64,000 bases of DNA from Cephalopachus bancanus (lineage: Eukaryota > Chordata > Mammalia > Primates > Tarsiidae), in assembly GCA_027257055.1 (NCBI GenBank), contig JAPVLO010000039.1, positions 7,470,501 through 7,534,500 of the forward strand, read 5' to 3'. A program made the position numbers and the translations under genes. Position 1 is the stretch's first letter. Every line of letters begins with the position of its first letter. This document shows, piece after piece, positions 1 through 9,665 of the stretch. Under the pieces are notes generated by a model. The model saw nothing but the letters and a program-made list of their open reading frames with translations, ran no database searches and was not told the DNA's origin.

Positions 1-645
1 GTATCAATTAAGTATATTTGGTCAAGAGTGACATTGAGGTTCCAGATTTCCTTGCTGATTTTTTGTCTTGATGATCTGACTAGGGTTGTGAGTGGAGTAT
101 TAAAGTCCCCAGCTGTGATAATGTTAGAGTTAATGTTTTTTTTAAGTTTGCCTAGAAGCTCCTTTATGAAAGTTGATGCTCCTATGTTGGGTGCATATAT
201 GTTTAGGATGGATATTTCTTGTTGATGGATTGAACCTTTTGTCATTATGTAGTGACCTTCTGTATCTTTTTAAATTTTTGTTAGCTTAAAGGGTATTTTG
301 CCTGATATTAAGATCGCAACTCCTTTCTATTGTGTTCTGTTCGCCTGAAATTTTGCTTCCCATTCTCTTACTTTGAGTCTGTGAGTGTCCTTTCTGGTGA
401 GATGAGTCTCTTGGAGACAATATATAGTTGCCTCATGATATTTTATCCATTTTGCCATTCTATGACTTTTCAGTGGTGCATTTAGTCCATTCATATTCAG
501 GCTAATTATTGAAATGTGAGTTTATCCCTTTCAATAGGTTCTTATAGAGTTGTTGTCGTTCCTGTTTGTTTGTTGCCTTTCTTTTGATTTTTGGATTGAT
601 TCATGTGTGTTTTCAGTCTTTTCCTGCTTTAAATAAAAATTAAGG
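1..645 (-). mobile_element. LINE-1 fragment, antisense (ORF2 5' part)
   Basis: The plus strand reads as the reverse complement of the endonuclease-to-early-RT part of L1 ORF2, with the familiar T-rich antisense wording around 150-230 and 400-480. It is truncated by the window edge. The reading frames are broken (only a 65-codon shadow frame at 28-225), so it is inactive. The stretch 646-980 that follows is AT-rich and I recognise nothing certain in it. Confidence 0.8.
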
Positions 646-983
646 ATTTCTTAATAAATCCTGCTTTAAAAAAATAAAAAGGTTTTTACATTCATGCGAT
701 TTTCTATTTTGCCTTTAAAGTCTTTTCATGATCACTCTTGATTAAATAAGTGACTGTTATTTTACAGTGACCTGTGATTCTGTTTTGATCAAATGCTTTG
801 AGCTTCTTAACATCTCTGACAAATGTCCTCAAAATCCAGTCCTAAATTAAGTCTCTTACTTTGATTTATTGCCATGGGCATATCAAAACTGTAAAAATTA
901 ATCACTACAATGTTACAATGTTATGAAATCTTTTTACAGCTTCCAATCAGATCATAAACTCCAGCTTAACCACCTCCAGCCTA

Positions 984-1280
984 ATGATTATATATACTAA
1001 AAGAGACATCAGTCAAAGAACTCCCCGCAGCCCTACTAGAAGGGTCCTTATCAGCACTAATCCTTGTGCTGCTAAATTACAGGTTGTTGACGCCTGGGGA
1101 CACATTTCTTATCTGAAAAAGACACCAGCTCTTGCTAAATCTTGGATTTTGACACACATATCTAACACCAAACTCAAGTTAACCAAAGCCTTATCTTCAG
1201 ACCCAGGAAAAGATGACTATCAAATAAACTGCTCCCAAGAGTCACAGAGCCTTCATTCAAAGATATTAAGATTTATTTAA
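984..1280 (+). pseudogene. Possible endogenous retrovirus pol remnant (integrase C-terminal end)
   Basis: A 98-codon frame resembles the tail of a class I (gamma-type) retroviral integrase: a stretch of beta-strand character, then a Trp/His/Ser/Leu-Lys pattern, then a basic segment. No catalytic part of integrase and no intact pol frame is present. The following unique blocks (1578-1804, 2153-2282, 2864-3820), separated by Alus, could be decayed env and 3' LTR of the same provirus. The assignment is by pattern only and could be wrong. Confidence 0.4.
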
Positions 1281-1564
1281 GCTGGTCTCGGTGGCTCAGC
1301 CTGTAATCCTGCGCCTTTGGGAGGCTGAAGTGAGTGGATTGCCTGGGCCTGCAGGTTCGAGACCCACCTGGGCAGGAGACCTCATCTCTACATTAAATCA
1401 AAAAATCAACCGGGCGTGGTAGCGCATGCCTGTAATTCCGGCTACTCGGAAGGCGGAGGCGGAAGGATCGCCGGAGCCCAGCGGGCGAGGCTGCGGTGGC
1501 CGGGAGCAGCCACTGCACTCCAGTCTGGGCGACAGAGTGAGACTCCAACTCAAAAAAAAAAAAA
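1281..1564 (+). mobile_element. Alu, derived family, full length
   Basis: Dimeric Alu with an A-rich tail. The flanking duplication is AAGATTTATTTAA (1268-1280) against AAGATTCATTTAA (1565-1577), one mismatch. Confidence 0.93.
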
Positions 1565-1818
1565 AAGATTCATTTAATAATTTGCTGCTATCTAAATTAA
1601 AAATATAATTTGTTCTATGCCTTAATTCTAGATAATTTAAATGTTTAGCTATCTGTGAGCTTCCTTTTTCTGTCATTATCAAAACTAGATAGGGCTTATG
1701 AGCTTTCTGTTTAAAACATTGTTGATTTTTTGTTTTATTTTCTAGAGTCAAAAAAGAAAAAAACTTTTTTCTTTTAAATTATGTATCGCTTAAAACAATT
1801 AAATAAATAACAAGATCA

Positions 1819-2138
1819 GCCGGGCTCGGTGGCTCAGCCTGTAATCCCGCGCCTTTGGGAGGCTGAGGTGAGTGGATTGCCTGAGCCCGCGGGTTCGAGA
1901 CCCGCCTGGGCAGCGAGACCTCATCTCTACAATAAATCAAAAAATCAGCCGGGCGTGGTAGCGCATGCCTGTAATTCCGGCTACTTGGAAGGCTGAGGTG
2001 GAAGGATCGCCGGAGCCCAGCAGGTCGAGGCTGCGGTGGCCGGGAGCGGCCACTGCACTCCAGTCTGGGCGACAGAGTGAGACTCCAACTCAAAAAAAAA
2101 AAAAAAAAGAAAAAAAAAAGAAAAAAAGAAAAAAAAAA
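1819..2138 (+). mobile_element. Alu, derived family, near-consensus copy
   Basis: This is the best reference copy in the window. Its A-box-like TGGCTCAGCCTG is at 1830-1841, its B box GGTTCGAGACC at 1892-1902 and its right-arm hairpin around 2036-2053. The target duplication AAATAACAAGATCA is perfect at 1805-1818 and 2139-2152. Confidence 0.95.
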
Positions 2139-2292
2139 AAATAACAAGATCACCTTTCTCTAGTGGATATCTCCAAAATGTAAAAACTGTTCATTTGCAC
2201 TGGGCCTGCTCTGTTTTCCATGGGCAACAAACTGCTGTTAGAGACATGCAACGCCAAGTCCCCTCCCCCAGGCCCAGTGAAAGGAGGTACCT

Positions 2293-2572
2293 AGCCGGAC
2301 TCGGTGGCTCAGCCTGTAATCCCGCGCTTTGGGAGGCTGAATTGCCTGAGCCCGAGGGTTAGAGACCCGCCTGGGCAACTTGACAAGGCCTCATCAATAC
2401 AGTAAATAAAAAAATTAGCCAGGCGTGGTAGCGCACGCCTGTAGTTCCAGCTACTTGGAAGACTGAGGTGGAAGGATCACCGGACCCCAGCGGGTCGAGG
2501 CTGCAGTGGCTGGGAGCGGCCACTGCACTCCAGTCTGGGCGACAGAGTGAGACTCCAACTCAAAAAAAAAAA
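2293..2572 (+). mobile_element. Alu, derived family (first of a tandem pair)
   Basis: Small deletion in the left arm. Its A-tail (2562-2572) is the landing site of the next Alu. Confidence 0.9.
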
Positions 2573-2861
2573 AGCCAGGCTCGGTGGCACAGCCTTTAAT
2601 CCCATGCTTTGGGAGGCCGAGGTGAGTGAATTGCCTGAGCCTGCAGGTTCGAAACCCACCTGTGCAACTTGGTGAGACTCATCTCTACAAAAAAAAAATT
2701 AGCCAGGCGTGGTAACGCGTCCCTGTAGTTCCAGTTACTTGGAAGGCTGAGGCGGAAGGATCGCCGGAGCCCAGCAGGTTGAGGCTGCGGTGGCCAGGAG
2801 CGTGCCACTGCACTCCAGTCTGGGCGACAGAGTGAGACTCCAACTCAAAAAAAAAAAAAAA
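2573..2861 (+). mobile_element. Alu, derived family (second of a tandem pair)
   Basis: Inserted into the tail of the preceding copy. The outer flanks of the pair, GGAGGTACCT before and GGCGGTACCT after, look like one shared duplication. Confidence 0.9.
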
Positions 2862-2869
2862 AGGCGGTA

Positions 2870-3640
2870 CCTATGGAAACCTAGAATAAACTTAGTTTAG
2901 TATAGTCTTTTTGCCTCAGCATAACCATTTTTGCTTAGACTTTACCCCGACACACTTTGAATCTAGCACAGGTTAGACAAACATAGATAGTTTTCAATAG
3001 GCAGGTTTTAGGAAGCATTCAGACATTCTACTGCAGGCCAGGTTGGCAGTCTACCCCATCCTGTTGGCAAATCTCCATCAGATGCAAGACCAAGACAGCC
3101 CAACAGCCCAACCTTTCAATTCATAGGTTAGCATAATAATCTTTAGGAAACTTTCAGGTTCTTTGCCAGGCAGAAGATCAAAGGTCACACCTTGCTGGTC
3201 AAAGTCACAGAAATGATAATAATATCACCTTCTGGTCAAGGAGTTTGTGGATATTGCAAACATCTGACCAGTCTCTTGCAGGAAAACCTCCTTCCCTCTC
3301 TCCTCCCATCTAGCCCCTCACCTGAGGGCATGAGATGCTATTGTCTGGTGATGTCAAGATCTGAGAGTCATGTGGCTATAATCAACATCAAATACTCTAA
3401 ACCCCTTACTTCAAAGGTCCTTAAATATATCCAGTTCTCGGCCCTTCGATGCCACACTTGCCTCTGTGAAAAGTGAATAATAAATTTACTTCCTTCTACT
3501 TCCTTCCTTGTTGCAATCTTGCATTATTCCTGCAGTATCAGCACTGGCACCGATCCACCTCACCTCAGTTTACCCTTTCATCCAGGGACTATCACCAGAG
3601 AGGTGGGCATGTGAGATTACAAGGACTGGCTTCAAGGGAC
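2870..3640 (+). repeat. Possible decayed LTR / retroviral 3' end
   Basis: This AT-moderate block contains an AATAAA-like signal (AATAATAAA around 3476-3484) followed by a T/C-rich segment, as at an LTR R/U5 boundary. It lies downstream of the pol-like remnant in the same orientation. I could not place exact LTR ends or a target-site duplication. The unique DNA from 3641 to 3822 has nothing recognisable. Confidence 0.3.
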
Positions 3641-3822
3641 AGAATTAGTTCAGACCCTCCCAATCAAAGACGGGCACACAGATGCCTAAATAGTTAGAAA
3701 ATGGGAGAACTGCTTTTGGGGCCACTTATGGCTCCCTTTTCCATCCACCCTAATCATAAAGAATGTCCTGCTTCCCACAGACTTAAAAAAGTTACCGAGA
3801 GGAAATCAACCTACCCGCTGAC

Positions 3823-4036
3823 AAGCCTGGGCAACATGGCAAGACCTCATCTATACAATAAATTAAAAAATTAGCTGGGTGTGGTGGTGCAGGCCTGTAG
3901 TCCCAGCTACTTGGAAGGCTGAGGCAGAAGGCTCGCCTGAGCCCAGCAGGGCGAGGCTGTAGTACCTGTTATTTCTGCTACTGTACTCCAACCTGGGCAA
4001 CAGTGTGAGACCCCCAAATCAGAAAAAAAAAAAAAA
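3823..4036 (+). mobile_element. Alu, 5'-truncated
   Basis: Starts within the left monomer (GCCTGGGCAACATGGC) and keeps the linker, right arm and A-tail. J-like sequence. Confidence 0.88.
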
Positions 4037-4173
4037 ATGACAGAGCCTCCTGGGTACCGTTGTTTCCATTTATGAGGTTTATACAAATAAAGATATTGTA
4101 AAAAGTATATTGGCTATTGTAGGACAAATTACTAAAGAACTGCAAAAAACATTGTGGCTTGACAAAAGTTTCT

Positions 4174-4462
4174 TTTCTTTTTTTGAGTTGAAGTCTCACT
4201 CTGTCACCCAGACTGGAGTGCAGTGGCTGCTCCCGGCCACCACAGCCTCAACCTGCTGGGCTCCGGCGATCCTTCCGCCTCAGCCTTCCAAGTAGTTGGA
4301 ACTACAGGCGCACACTACCACACCCGGCTAATTTTTGATTTATTGTAGAGATGAGGTCTTGCCAAGTTGCCCAGGCGGGTCTCGAACCCGTGGGCTCAGG
4401 CAATCCACTCACCTCAGCCTCCCAAAGGCGTGGGATTACAGGCTGAGCCACCAAGCCTGGCT
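4174..4462 (-). mobile_element. Alu, derived family, full length
   Basis: Perfect 13-bp target duplication GACAAAAGTTTCT at 4161-4173 and 4463-4475. Confidence 0.95.
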
Positions 4463-4475
4463 GACAAAAGTTTCT

Positions 4476-4869
4476 AATTACAACAAGTCTATAACTAAGA
4501 CCAATATTACAATGACTCATATATAGATATGTATAGATAAGTCCATTTTATAAGCTTGCCTTTGGGGTTTTTTTGGCTGTTAACATTGCTTAAAAGATGT
4601 TAAGGATTAATGAGTGCCTGCCCACAGCAATTCCCATCCTAGAATGTTTCATTGGCTATAAGTCTTTCAGCTTCAAGTTCCTGGACTTCCAAGATGTCCA
4701 CTGAAGGAATTAATGAACTCAGGGAAGCAATTATGCCACCCTGGCACAGACATGGACATAATCAAGATTGGTCATCAGTGCTACCAATGGCAGTTTTGAC
4801 TAAAAGAAGGAAATGAGAACTCAAAATGACATCCTGAAGTCCTGCCCTGTCTCAGGTCTAAAGGGATTA
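4476..4869. other. Gene-free interval 4.48-4.87 kb
   Basis: AT-leaning unique-looking DNA between an Alu and an MLT1-like LTR. I see no gene or clear repeat here. Confidence 0.5.
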
Positions 4870-5290
4870 GTGGTGTGGAGTGGGCTGGATGTGCCCTCCC
4901 CCCAATTCCTGCCTCCTGGACCCTCAGCATGTGGCCTTATTTGGAAAATAAGGGGCTTTGTAGGTACAATTAGTTCAGATGAGGTCGTGGAGCAGGGGGG
5001 TGAGAGTGTTTATAGTGACGGAAGAGAAGACCCAGGGAGACACACCCAGGGACGAGGCCGAGTGAAGACAGGGACAGAGACTGGAGTGAGGCAGCCATGA
5101 GCCAAGGAATGCTAAGCATAGCCAGGAGGATTCCTCCTCAAGAACCTCTGGAGGGAGCCAGGCTCAGACAACATCTGCATTCCGGACTTCCAGCCTCCAA
5201 GACTGTGGGAGAACATATTTCTGTTGTTCTAAGCCCCACATTTGTGGTCATTTGTGACGGCAGCCTCAGGGGATGAATCTGAGGTGACAT
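4870..5290 (+). repeat. MaLR-type LTR (MLT1-like)
   Basis: Keeps typical MaLR phrases: CCTTATTTGGAAAATAAGG near 4937, TTAGTTCAGATGAGGTC near 4970, and the CTTCCAGCCTCCAAGACTGTG block near 5188 before a decayed poly(A) region. Old and heavily mutated. The 5' end is approximate. Confidence 0.6.
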
Positions 5291-5833
5291 CACCAGCATG
5301 ACAATGGCGGTGGCAATGGCTGACCTCTGGAAACCTCAGTCTCGTCCAACCTGTGAGTTGCCCTAAATGCCTTACGCATGAGCCCCTGCATCACTCCACC
5401 AGGCCAGCACCTTGAGACGCCGCTTGCCAGAGCAGGTATCCAGGACCCAGGGCGCTGGTGTCTGTCAACTGCCAAGACTGAGTCCCTGCAGGCTCTGGAG
5501 CTACAGACCCGGGAGGCCAGGGGTGACGTGGCACAGGCACTGCCTATGAGAACGAATGTGGACCCAGGATGGGCCAGCGTCTCGAAGGATTCTGCGGGGC
5601 CCTGTTATCCCTTGGTTATGGGCTGCTGGGAGGACGGGGTGCGGGGCTGCAGGGGAGTCTGGGTGGAAATTGCTCATGCGTTAGACCACAGGATCCCAAC
5701 AGCTCACCCAGTGCAGGCTCCATGTTGGTCCCATGTGAGGGTGGCAGGGGCAGGTGCCTGTGTGATGTCAGACTGGTCCTGCTATTCGCCCCACACCACC
5801 CCACCCTGCCGCCACTCGGAGCATCACCTCAAC
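5291..5833. other. Gene-free interval 5.29-5.83 kb
   Basis: GC-rich unique DNA where the downstream exons of the minus-strand protease remnant should lie. I searched its minus strand for a GDSGGP-type exon and did not find one. Confidence 0.5.
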
Positions 5834-6807
5834 TGGTGCCAACATGCCCCCAGCCAGTGACCCAGCATCAGGTGTCGGGCCCCAGGGGGTCTCCAGGTTT
5901 GAAGAAGCAGACCGGAAAGATCAGGTCGCTGAAGGCGACGGACAAGGCCAGCCGCCCCAGGGGAATGTCCCCACTGCTGGGCTTCTCCGAGTAGCTCAAG
6001 TACAGGATGAACCAGGCCACGGCCCGGTGCTCCCCAGGCTCCCAGCCCTGGGGTAGGAGGAAAAGGAACCCAGCAGCACGGTGCAGATGAATGAGGGCTG
6101 TTTTCTGGGGCAGGGAAGGAGGGTGGTGAAGCCTGAACTCAGGTCCCATGGCAGGGACAAAGGTCTGTCTTTACTTGGGAGCCTTAACATTATGGGCAGG
6201 CTCTGTGGAGAGCTGAGCCCTTGACAGCTGCGCCACCATCCCATCATTGTTCGTGCAGCCCTGCAAGTCTCCGCCTCCCTCTGCTGGGCAGGCATGGCCA
6301 CGACGGGTGCGGGGAGGTCATCTGTCCAGAGGCCACAAGCTAGTGAGGAGGCCAGGGAGACCTTGGATCCTCAAGGGACATTGGGATGTGGGAGAAACCA
6401 TCGGACTCTGGGGAATGAACCTGCTCTTGGGAGGTGGGCAGTGGGCAGCCAGAATGAGTCTGTCTCCAGCCCACCCTATCCCCGTGCCCAGTCCAGGATG
6501 GGCCATCGTGGGTGGATAAGCGCCATCCAGAAGGAGACAGTTCCTGCCTCTCCTGCCTAGGTGGGAGAGACTGCGTCTCTAATGGGGAGTGGAGACTGCG
6601 GGGAGGGTGAAGGGTCGCTGAGCCCCCAGCTCTGCCCAGAGCCTGCTGAAGCAGTGGGCGACGGTCAGCACCGAGTCCTCAGCGATCAGAGAACCCTCAC
6701 ACATGTGCTCTCCAGCCTCCCTCATGCTGACTTGCCACGGCCAGACACCCAGCTGAGCGTCCTGACCCGACACGATGCGTGGGTCGTGGGCCCTGGTCAC
6801 ACACAGC
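5834..6807 (-). pseudogene. PRSS32: Trypsin-like serine protease pseudogene, PRSS32-like
   Basis: Two exons of an S1A protease remain. Exon A (about 6643-6807) encodes the activation site and His exon: [18 protein letters not shown], then a Cys-Glu-Gly-Ser-Leu segment and TVAHCF with the catalytic His. Exon B (about 5834-6104, acceptor CCCCAG just before 6104) encodes CTVLLGSFSSYP, the Asp segment SSGDIPLGRL and CWVTGWG. Lesions seen directly: the exon A donor GT is GC (6641-6642); exon B needs a frameshift between SSYP and EHRAVAW; an in-frame TGA at 5868-5870 lies directly before CWVTGWG. Conserved Gly is Glu in the usual CGGSL motif. Signal and GDSGGP exons were not found. From memory of the family the closest match is rodent Prss32 (IVSGQ start, KPGDPL segment). 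Pseudogene status is near certain; the orthology call is an inference. Confidence 0.8.
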
Positions 6808-6857
6808 CTTTTGCCCGCCCCTCTGCCCTGAGAACCGCCCTCATTTGTCCTGGCCAT

Positions 6858-7431
6858 CAGATGCCCTGAAGGGTCTGGGTGTGGGCGAGGGCCCCGATGC
6901 CTGGGCTTTTAGAGGACCTGCCCCGGGTTGAGGCTGTAGAGCTGGGACGTTGCCCCGCTTCCTCTGCCCCCAAGCCCAGCTCCCTTTATGCCCCTGTAGC
7001 TGCATCCCACCCCCACTGTGTTCCTGTCTGAATCCAGGCTCATTCCGCTGGCACCTGTCCGGGGAAGGATGGATGAGACAGCTGGGGAGCTCTCCCTCCC
7101 CTGAAGGGCTCCCGAGTGGAGGGACAGCAGGACAGCAGCGAGGGCTGGCTCCGTGGTGCCTGAGACCTACTCTTCCAGATTGGCTCTTGGGGTCAGAGTC
7201 CCCAGACAGTCCAGAAAGTGGGAAGTGACAGCGGTTATAGCCTTGGTTCCTGGGCCTCCCTGAGTGGGGCTGACACCTCCACTTCTTGTCCTGGGCCTCG
7301 GACTGGGGTCTGAGGTGCCCACATTGCTCCTGAGTGAAGGAACCCTGGCATTCTGCATGATCTGGGATCCTCAGCTGGACCCTCGGGGCCTTCCCGCCCT
7401 GTCATGGCCCTGGAATCACAGCACTGACAAC
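6858..7431. other. Gene-free interval 6.86-7.43 kb
   Basis: GC-rich unique DNA upstream of the protease remnant. Its signal-peptide exon might be expected here on the minus strand, but no hydrophobic leader with a plausible donor stands out. Confidence 0.45.
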
Positions 7432-7600
7432 TGCCAACATTTATTGGCCACTTACTGTGGGTCTGGCATTAGGCCAACCACGTGACATACGCTCCCCTGA
7501 TCCCTGGAGCTGTTATGATCCCCTGTGAACAGCAGAGATGCTGAGACTGGAGTGTGAGATGACCTGTCCGAGCCCCTCAGGCAGCAAAGTCAGAGAAATC
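7432..7600 (-). repeat. MIR SINE
   Basis: Plus strand carries the reverse-complement MIR core: CAACATTTATTGGCC, a decayed centre, then GAGATGCTGAGACTGGA. Confidence 0.65.
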
Positions 7601-8400
7601 TGTGTTGGGCCTGCAGTGCTCAGGACCCCTGGGCCAGGGAGTCGGACTGGACGGTGGGGCTGCAGACCCCAAGGCCTGGAGGCAGCCTCTTTGCCAAGCC
7701 CACCCCACCTGCCCCCTGAGCCATTCGCCTTTCCACCTGAGGCTCTGCAGGGTCAGGCGCCTGATCTTGAGCCGGAAACTCCTTATTCAAGGGGTGAAGC
7801 AGCTGGAAGAGACCCCGGATTCTCACGGGAAAAGCTTCTTGTCCTGGCAGTCCTCTTGCCTCTGTCTTCTCTGACCACACAGAGTGGCCGCCCTGATGTC
7901 CATCCTCCCTGCCAACCAGGGGGCAGCCATGGCCCTGGCTCTTGGGATCTGGGCCTCACAGAGGTTGCGCAGGTAGGAAAGGCGAGCCGGTCAGTTTGGG
8001 GCCTGGGAGGGGGGGAATGCAGAGACCCTTCCTGCCGCCCGTGCTTCCTTCCTCTCGCCATATCCCGTCCTTTGGGCTTCAGCCTTCCCAGAAATCTGCC
8101 TGGCTTTCAAGGCTGGGCCAAGTTCAGCCCACCGCAGTCAAGTGTTAAGTCGGCGGGCGTCTGGTGGCTGGAGCACCTCGGCTCTCCTCCACCTGGCCTC
8201 TCATCCGCTAGGAGGCACGTCAGGCTTATTCAGATGGCATCGGTGGCAGGAGCCCCAAGAGTAGGAAGACCAAGAGCCGACAGGCCGCAGAACTTGGACA
8301 ATGTCACTCTCACTACATCCTGCAGGTTAAAGCAACTCTCAAGGCCAGACCAGACACAAGGGTGGAAGAACCCATTCTACCGGCTTATGGGAAGAGCTAT
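7601..8400. other. Gene-free interval 7.6-8.4 kb with a long spurious frame
   Basis: GC-rich unique DNA. It holds a 290-codon plus-strand open frame (7538-8410) that begins inside a MIR, has no recognisable domain, and has comparably long frames overlapping it on both strands. I treat it as chance. Confidence 0.6.
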
Positions 8401-8411
8401 AAAGAATTGAG

Positions 8412-8502
8412 GCCATAGGGGCAACCCCTTCGGGCCCCCTCCCACTGTGGGAGCTTTTCTGTCCTCTCAATAAATCCTGCTTTCTGACTAAAAAAAAAAA
8501 AA
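8412..8502 (+). mobile_element. Retroposed short A-tailed unit, copy 1 (LTR R-region-like)
   Basis: A 78-nt body (8412-8489) with AATAAA at 8469-8474, followed 15 nt later by an A-tail. It is flanked by the duplication AAAGAATTGAG at 8401-8411 and 8503-8513. The body contains GGGGCAACCCC and a CCCTCCCACTGTGGGAG segment, reminiscent of the R/poly(A) region of ERV1-type LTRs. A second copy in the opposite orientation lies at 45821-45889. An mRNA 3' end is the alternative source. Confidence 0.7.
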
Positions 8503-8518
8503 AAAGAATTGAGCCCTT

Positions 8519-8545
8519 TTCTTCCTTCCTTCCTTCCTTCCTTTC
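8519..8545. repeat. (CTTC)n tail repeat
   Basis: Short pyrimidine tetranucleotide run. It is the degenerated poly(A) tail of the adjacent antisense Alu. Confidence 0.8.
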
Positions 8546-8826
8546 TTGTCAGAGTCTTACTCTGCTGCCCAGGCTGGAGTGCAGAGGCACACTCACAGTC
8601 ACTGCAGCCTCAACCTGCTGGACTCAGGTGATCCTTCCGCTTCAGCCTTCCAAGTAGCTGGTACCACAGGCATACACCACCATGCCTAGCTAATTTTTTT
8701 ATTTACTGTAGAGATGAGGTCTCACCATGTTGTCTAGGCTGGTCTCGAACCCATGGACTCAGGCAATCCTCTTGCCTCTGCCTCCCAGAGTACTGGGATT
8801 ATAGGCATGAGCCACTGCGCCCGGCT
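8546..8826 (-). mobile_element. Alu, older copy
   Basis: Antisense full dimer of intermediate type: CACAGTCACTGCAGCCTC in the right arm and a J-like left arm. Confidence 0.92.
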
Positions 8827-9358
8827 AAATGGCTGCCATTTTTACAATATCTACAGAGCTACACCGTCTAGGTTGAATTCCTGCCCCGACCCCTTAGTAG
8901 CTGTACAAACTCAAACAGTTATTGAATGTCTTGGTAACATATCTTTCTTTTAGAAAAAAATTTGCACCTATCTTATAGACTGTTGCAAGGATGAAATGAA
9001 TTAATACATAACATGCTTACAGCAACACATGGCAGAGAACAAGCCCTATGCACATGTTATCTCTCTAGATTGTATGCAGTAATCACTGTCAGTGTCATCA
9101 TCATCATTGCACAAGCATGGCTGGCAGGACTTGGAGAGGAACAGAGCTCCCAGTTTCAGAAGCCCCAAAATGAGAACAGAGTCAAGAGCGCCATCTTCTT
9201 CCTCCTTCTCCAAGTGGACCCTGGACAGCCCACCCCCTCCTCCTCGCCTTTAATAGTGGTTCCCAATGGGTGTCCCTGGGGGTTCCATCGGTGTCCCAAT
9301 GAGTGTCCCATGTTACTTCCAAGGGATGTTAAATGATTCCATTTTACAAGAATGCTAT
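8827..9358. other. Gene-free interval with a weak MIR
   Basis: 8885-9035 resembles a degraded plus-strand MIR (ACTGTTGCAAGGATGAAATG, then TTAATACATAACATGCTTAC). The rest is unique with no gene. Confidence 0.4.
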
Positions 9359-9665
9359 GAGCCGGGCTCGGTGGCTCAGCCTGTAATACAGTGCTTTGGG
9401 AGGCTGAGGTGAGTGGATTGCCTGAGCCCCAGGGTTCGAGACTCGCCTGGGCAACTTGGTGAGACCTCATCTCTACAATAAATCAAAAAATTACCCAGGC
9501 CTGGTAGCGCATGCCTGTAGTTCCAGCTACTTGGAAGGCCGAGGTGGAAGGATTGCCGGAGCCCAGCAGGTCGAGGCTGCGGTGGCCGGGAGTGTGCCAC
9601 TGCACTCCAGTCTGGGTGACAGAGTGAGACTCCAACTCAAAAATAAATAAATAAATAAATAAATA
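9359..9665 (+). mobile_element. Alu, derived family, with (AAAT)n tail
   Basis: Carries the GTGGCCGGGAGTGTGCCAC variant of the right-arm segment, intermediate between J-like copies and the full hairpin. The tail has become an AAAT microsatellite at about 9640-9665. Confidence 0.93.

Noticed and set aside
1889..1905. tRNA-like B box and T-arm hairpin as a possible tRNA gene
   Set aside because: No acceptor or anticodon stems surround it. It is part of an Alu left monomer.
7538..8410. 290-codon plus-strand open frame
   Set aside because: It starts inside a MIR, has no domain or start context, and long overlapping frames occur on both strands because the DNA is GC-rich.
8398..8411. TATAAA before the short retroposed unit, as an LTR promoter
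   Set aside because: The following AAAGAATTGAG is repeated after the A-tail, so this is better read as the target-site duplication than as LTR U3 sequence.
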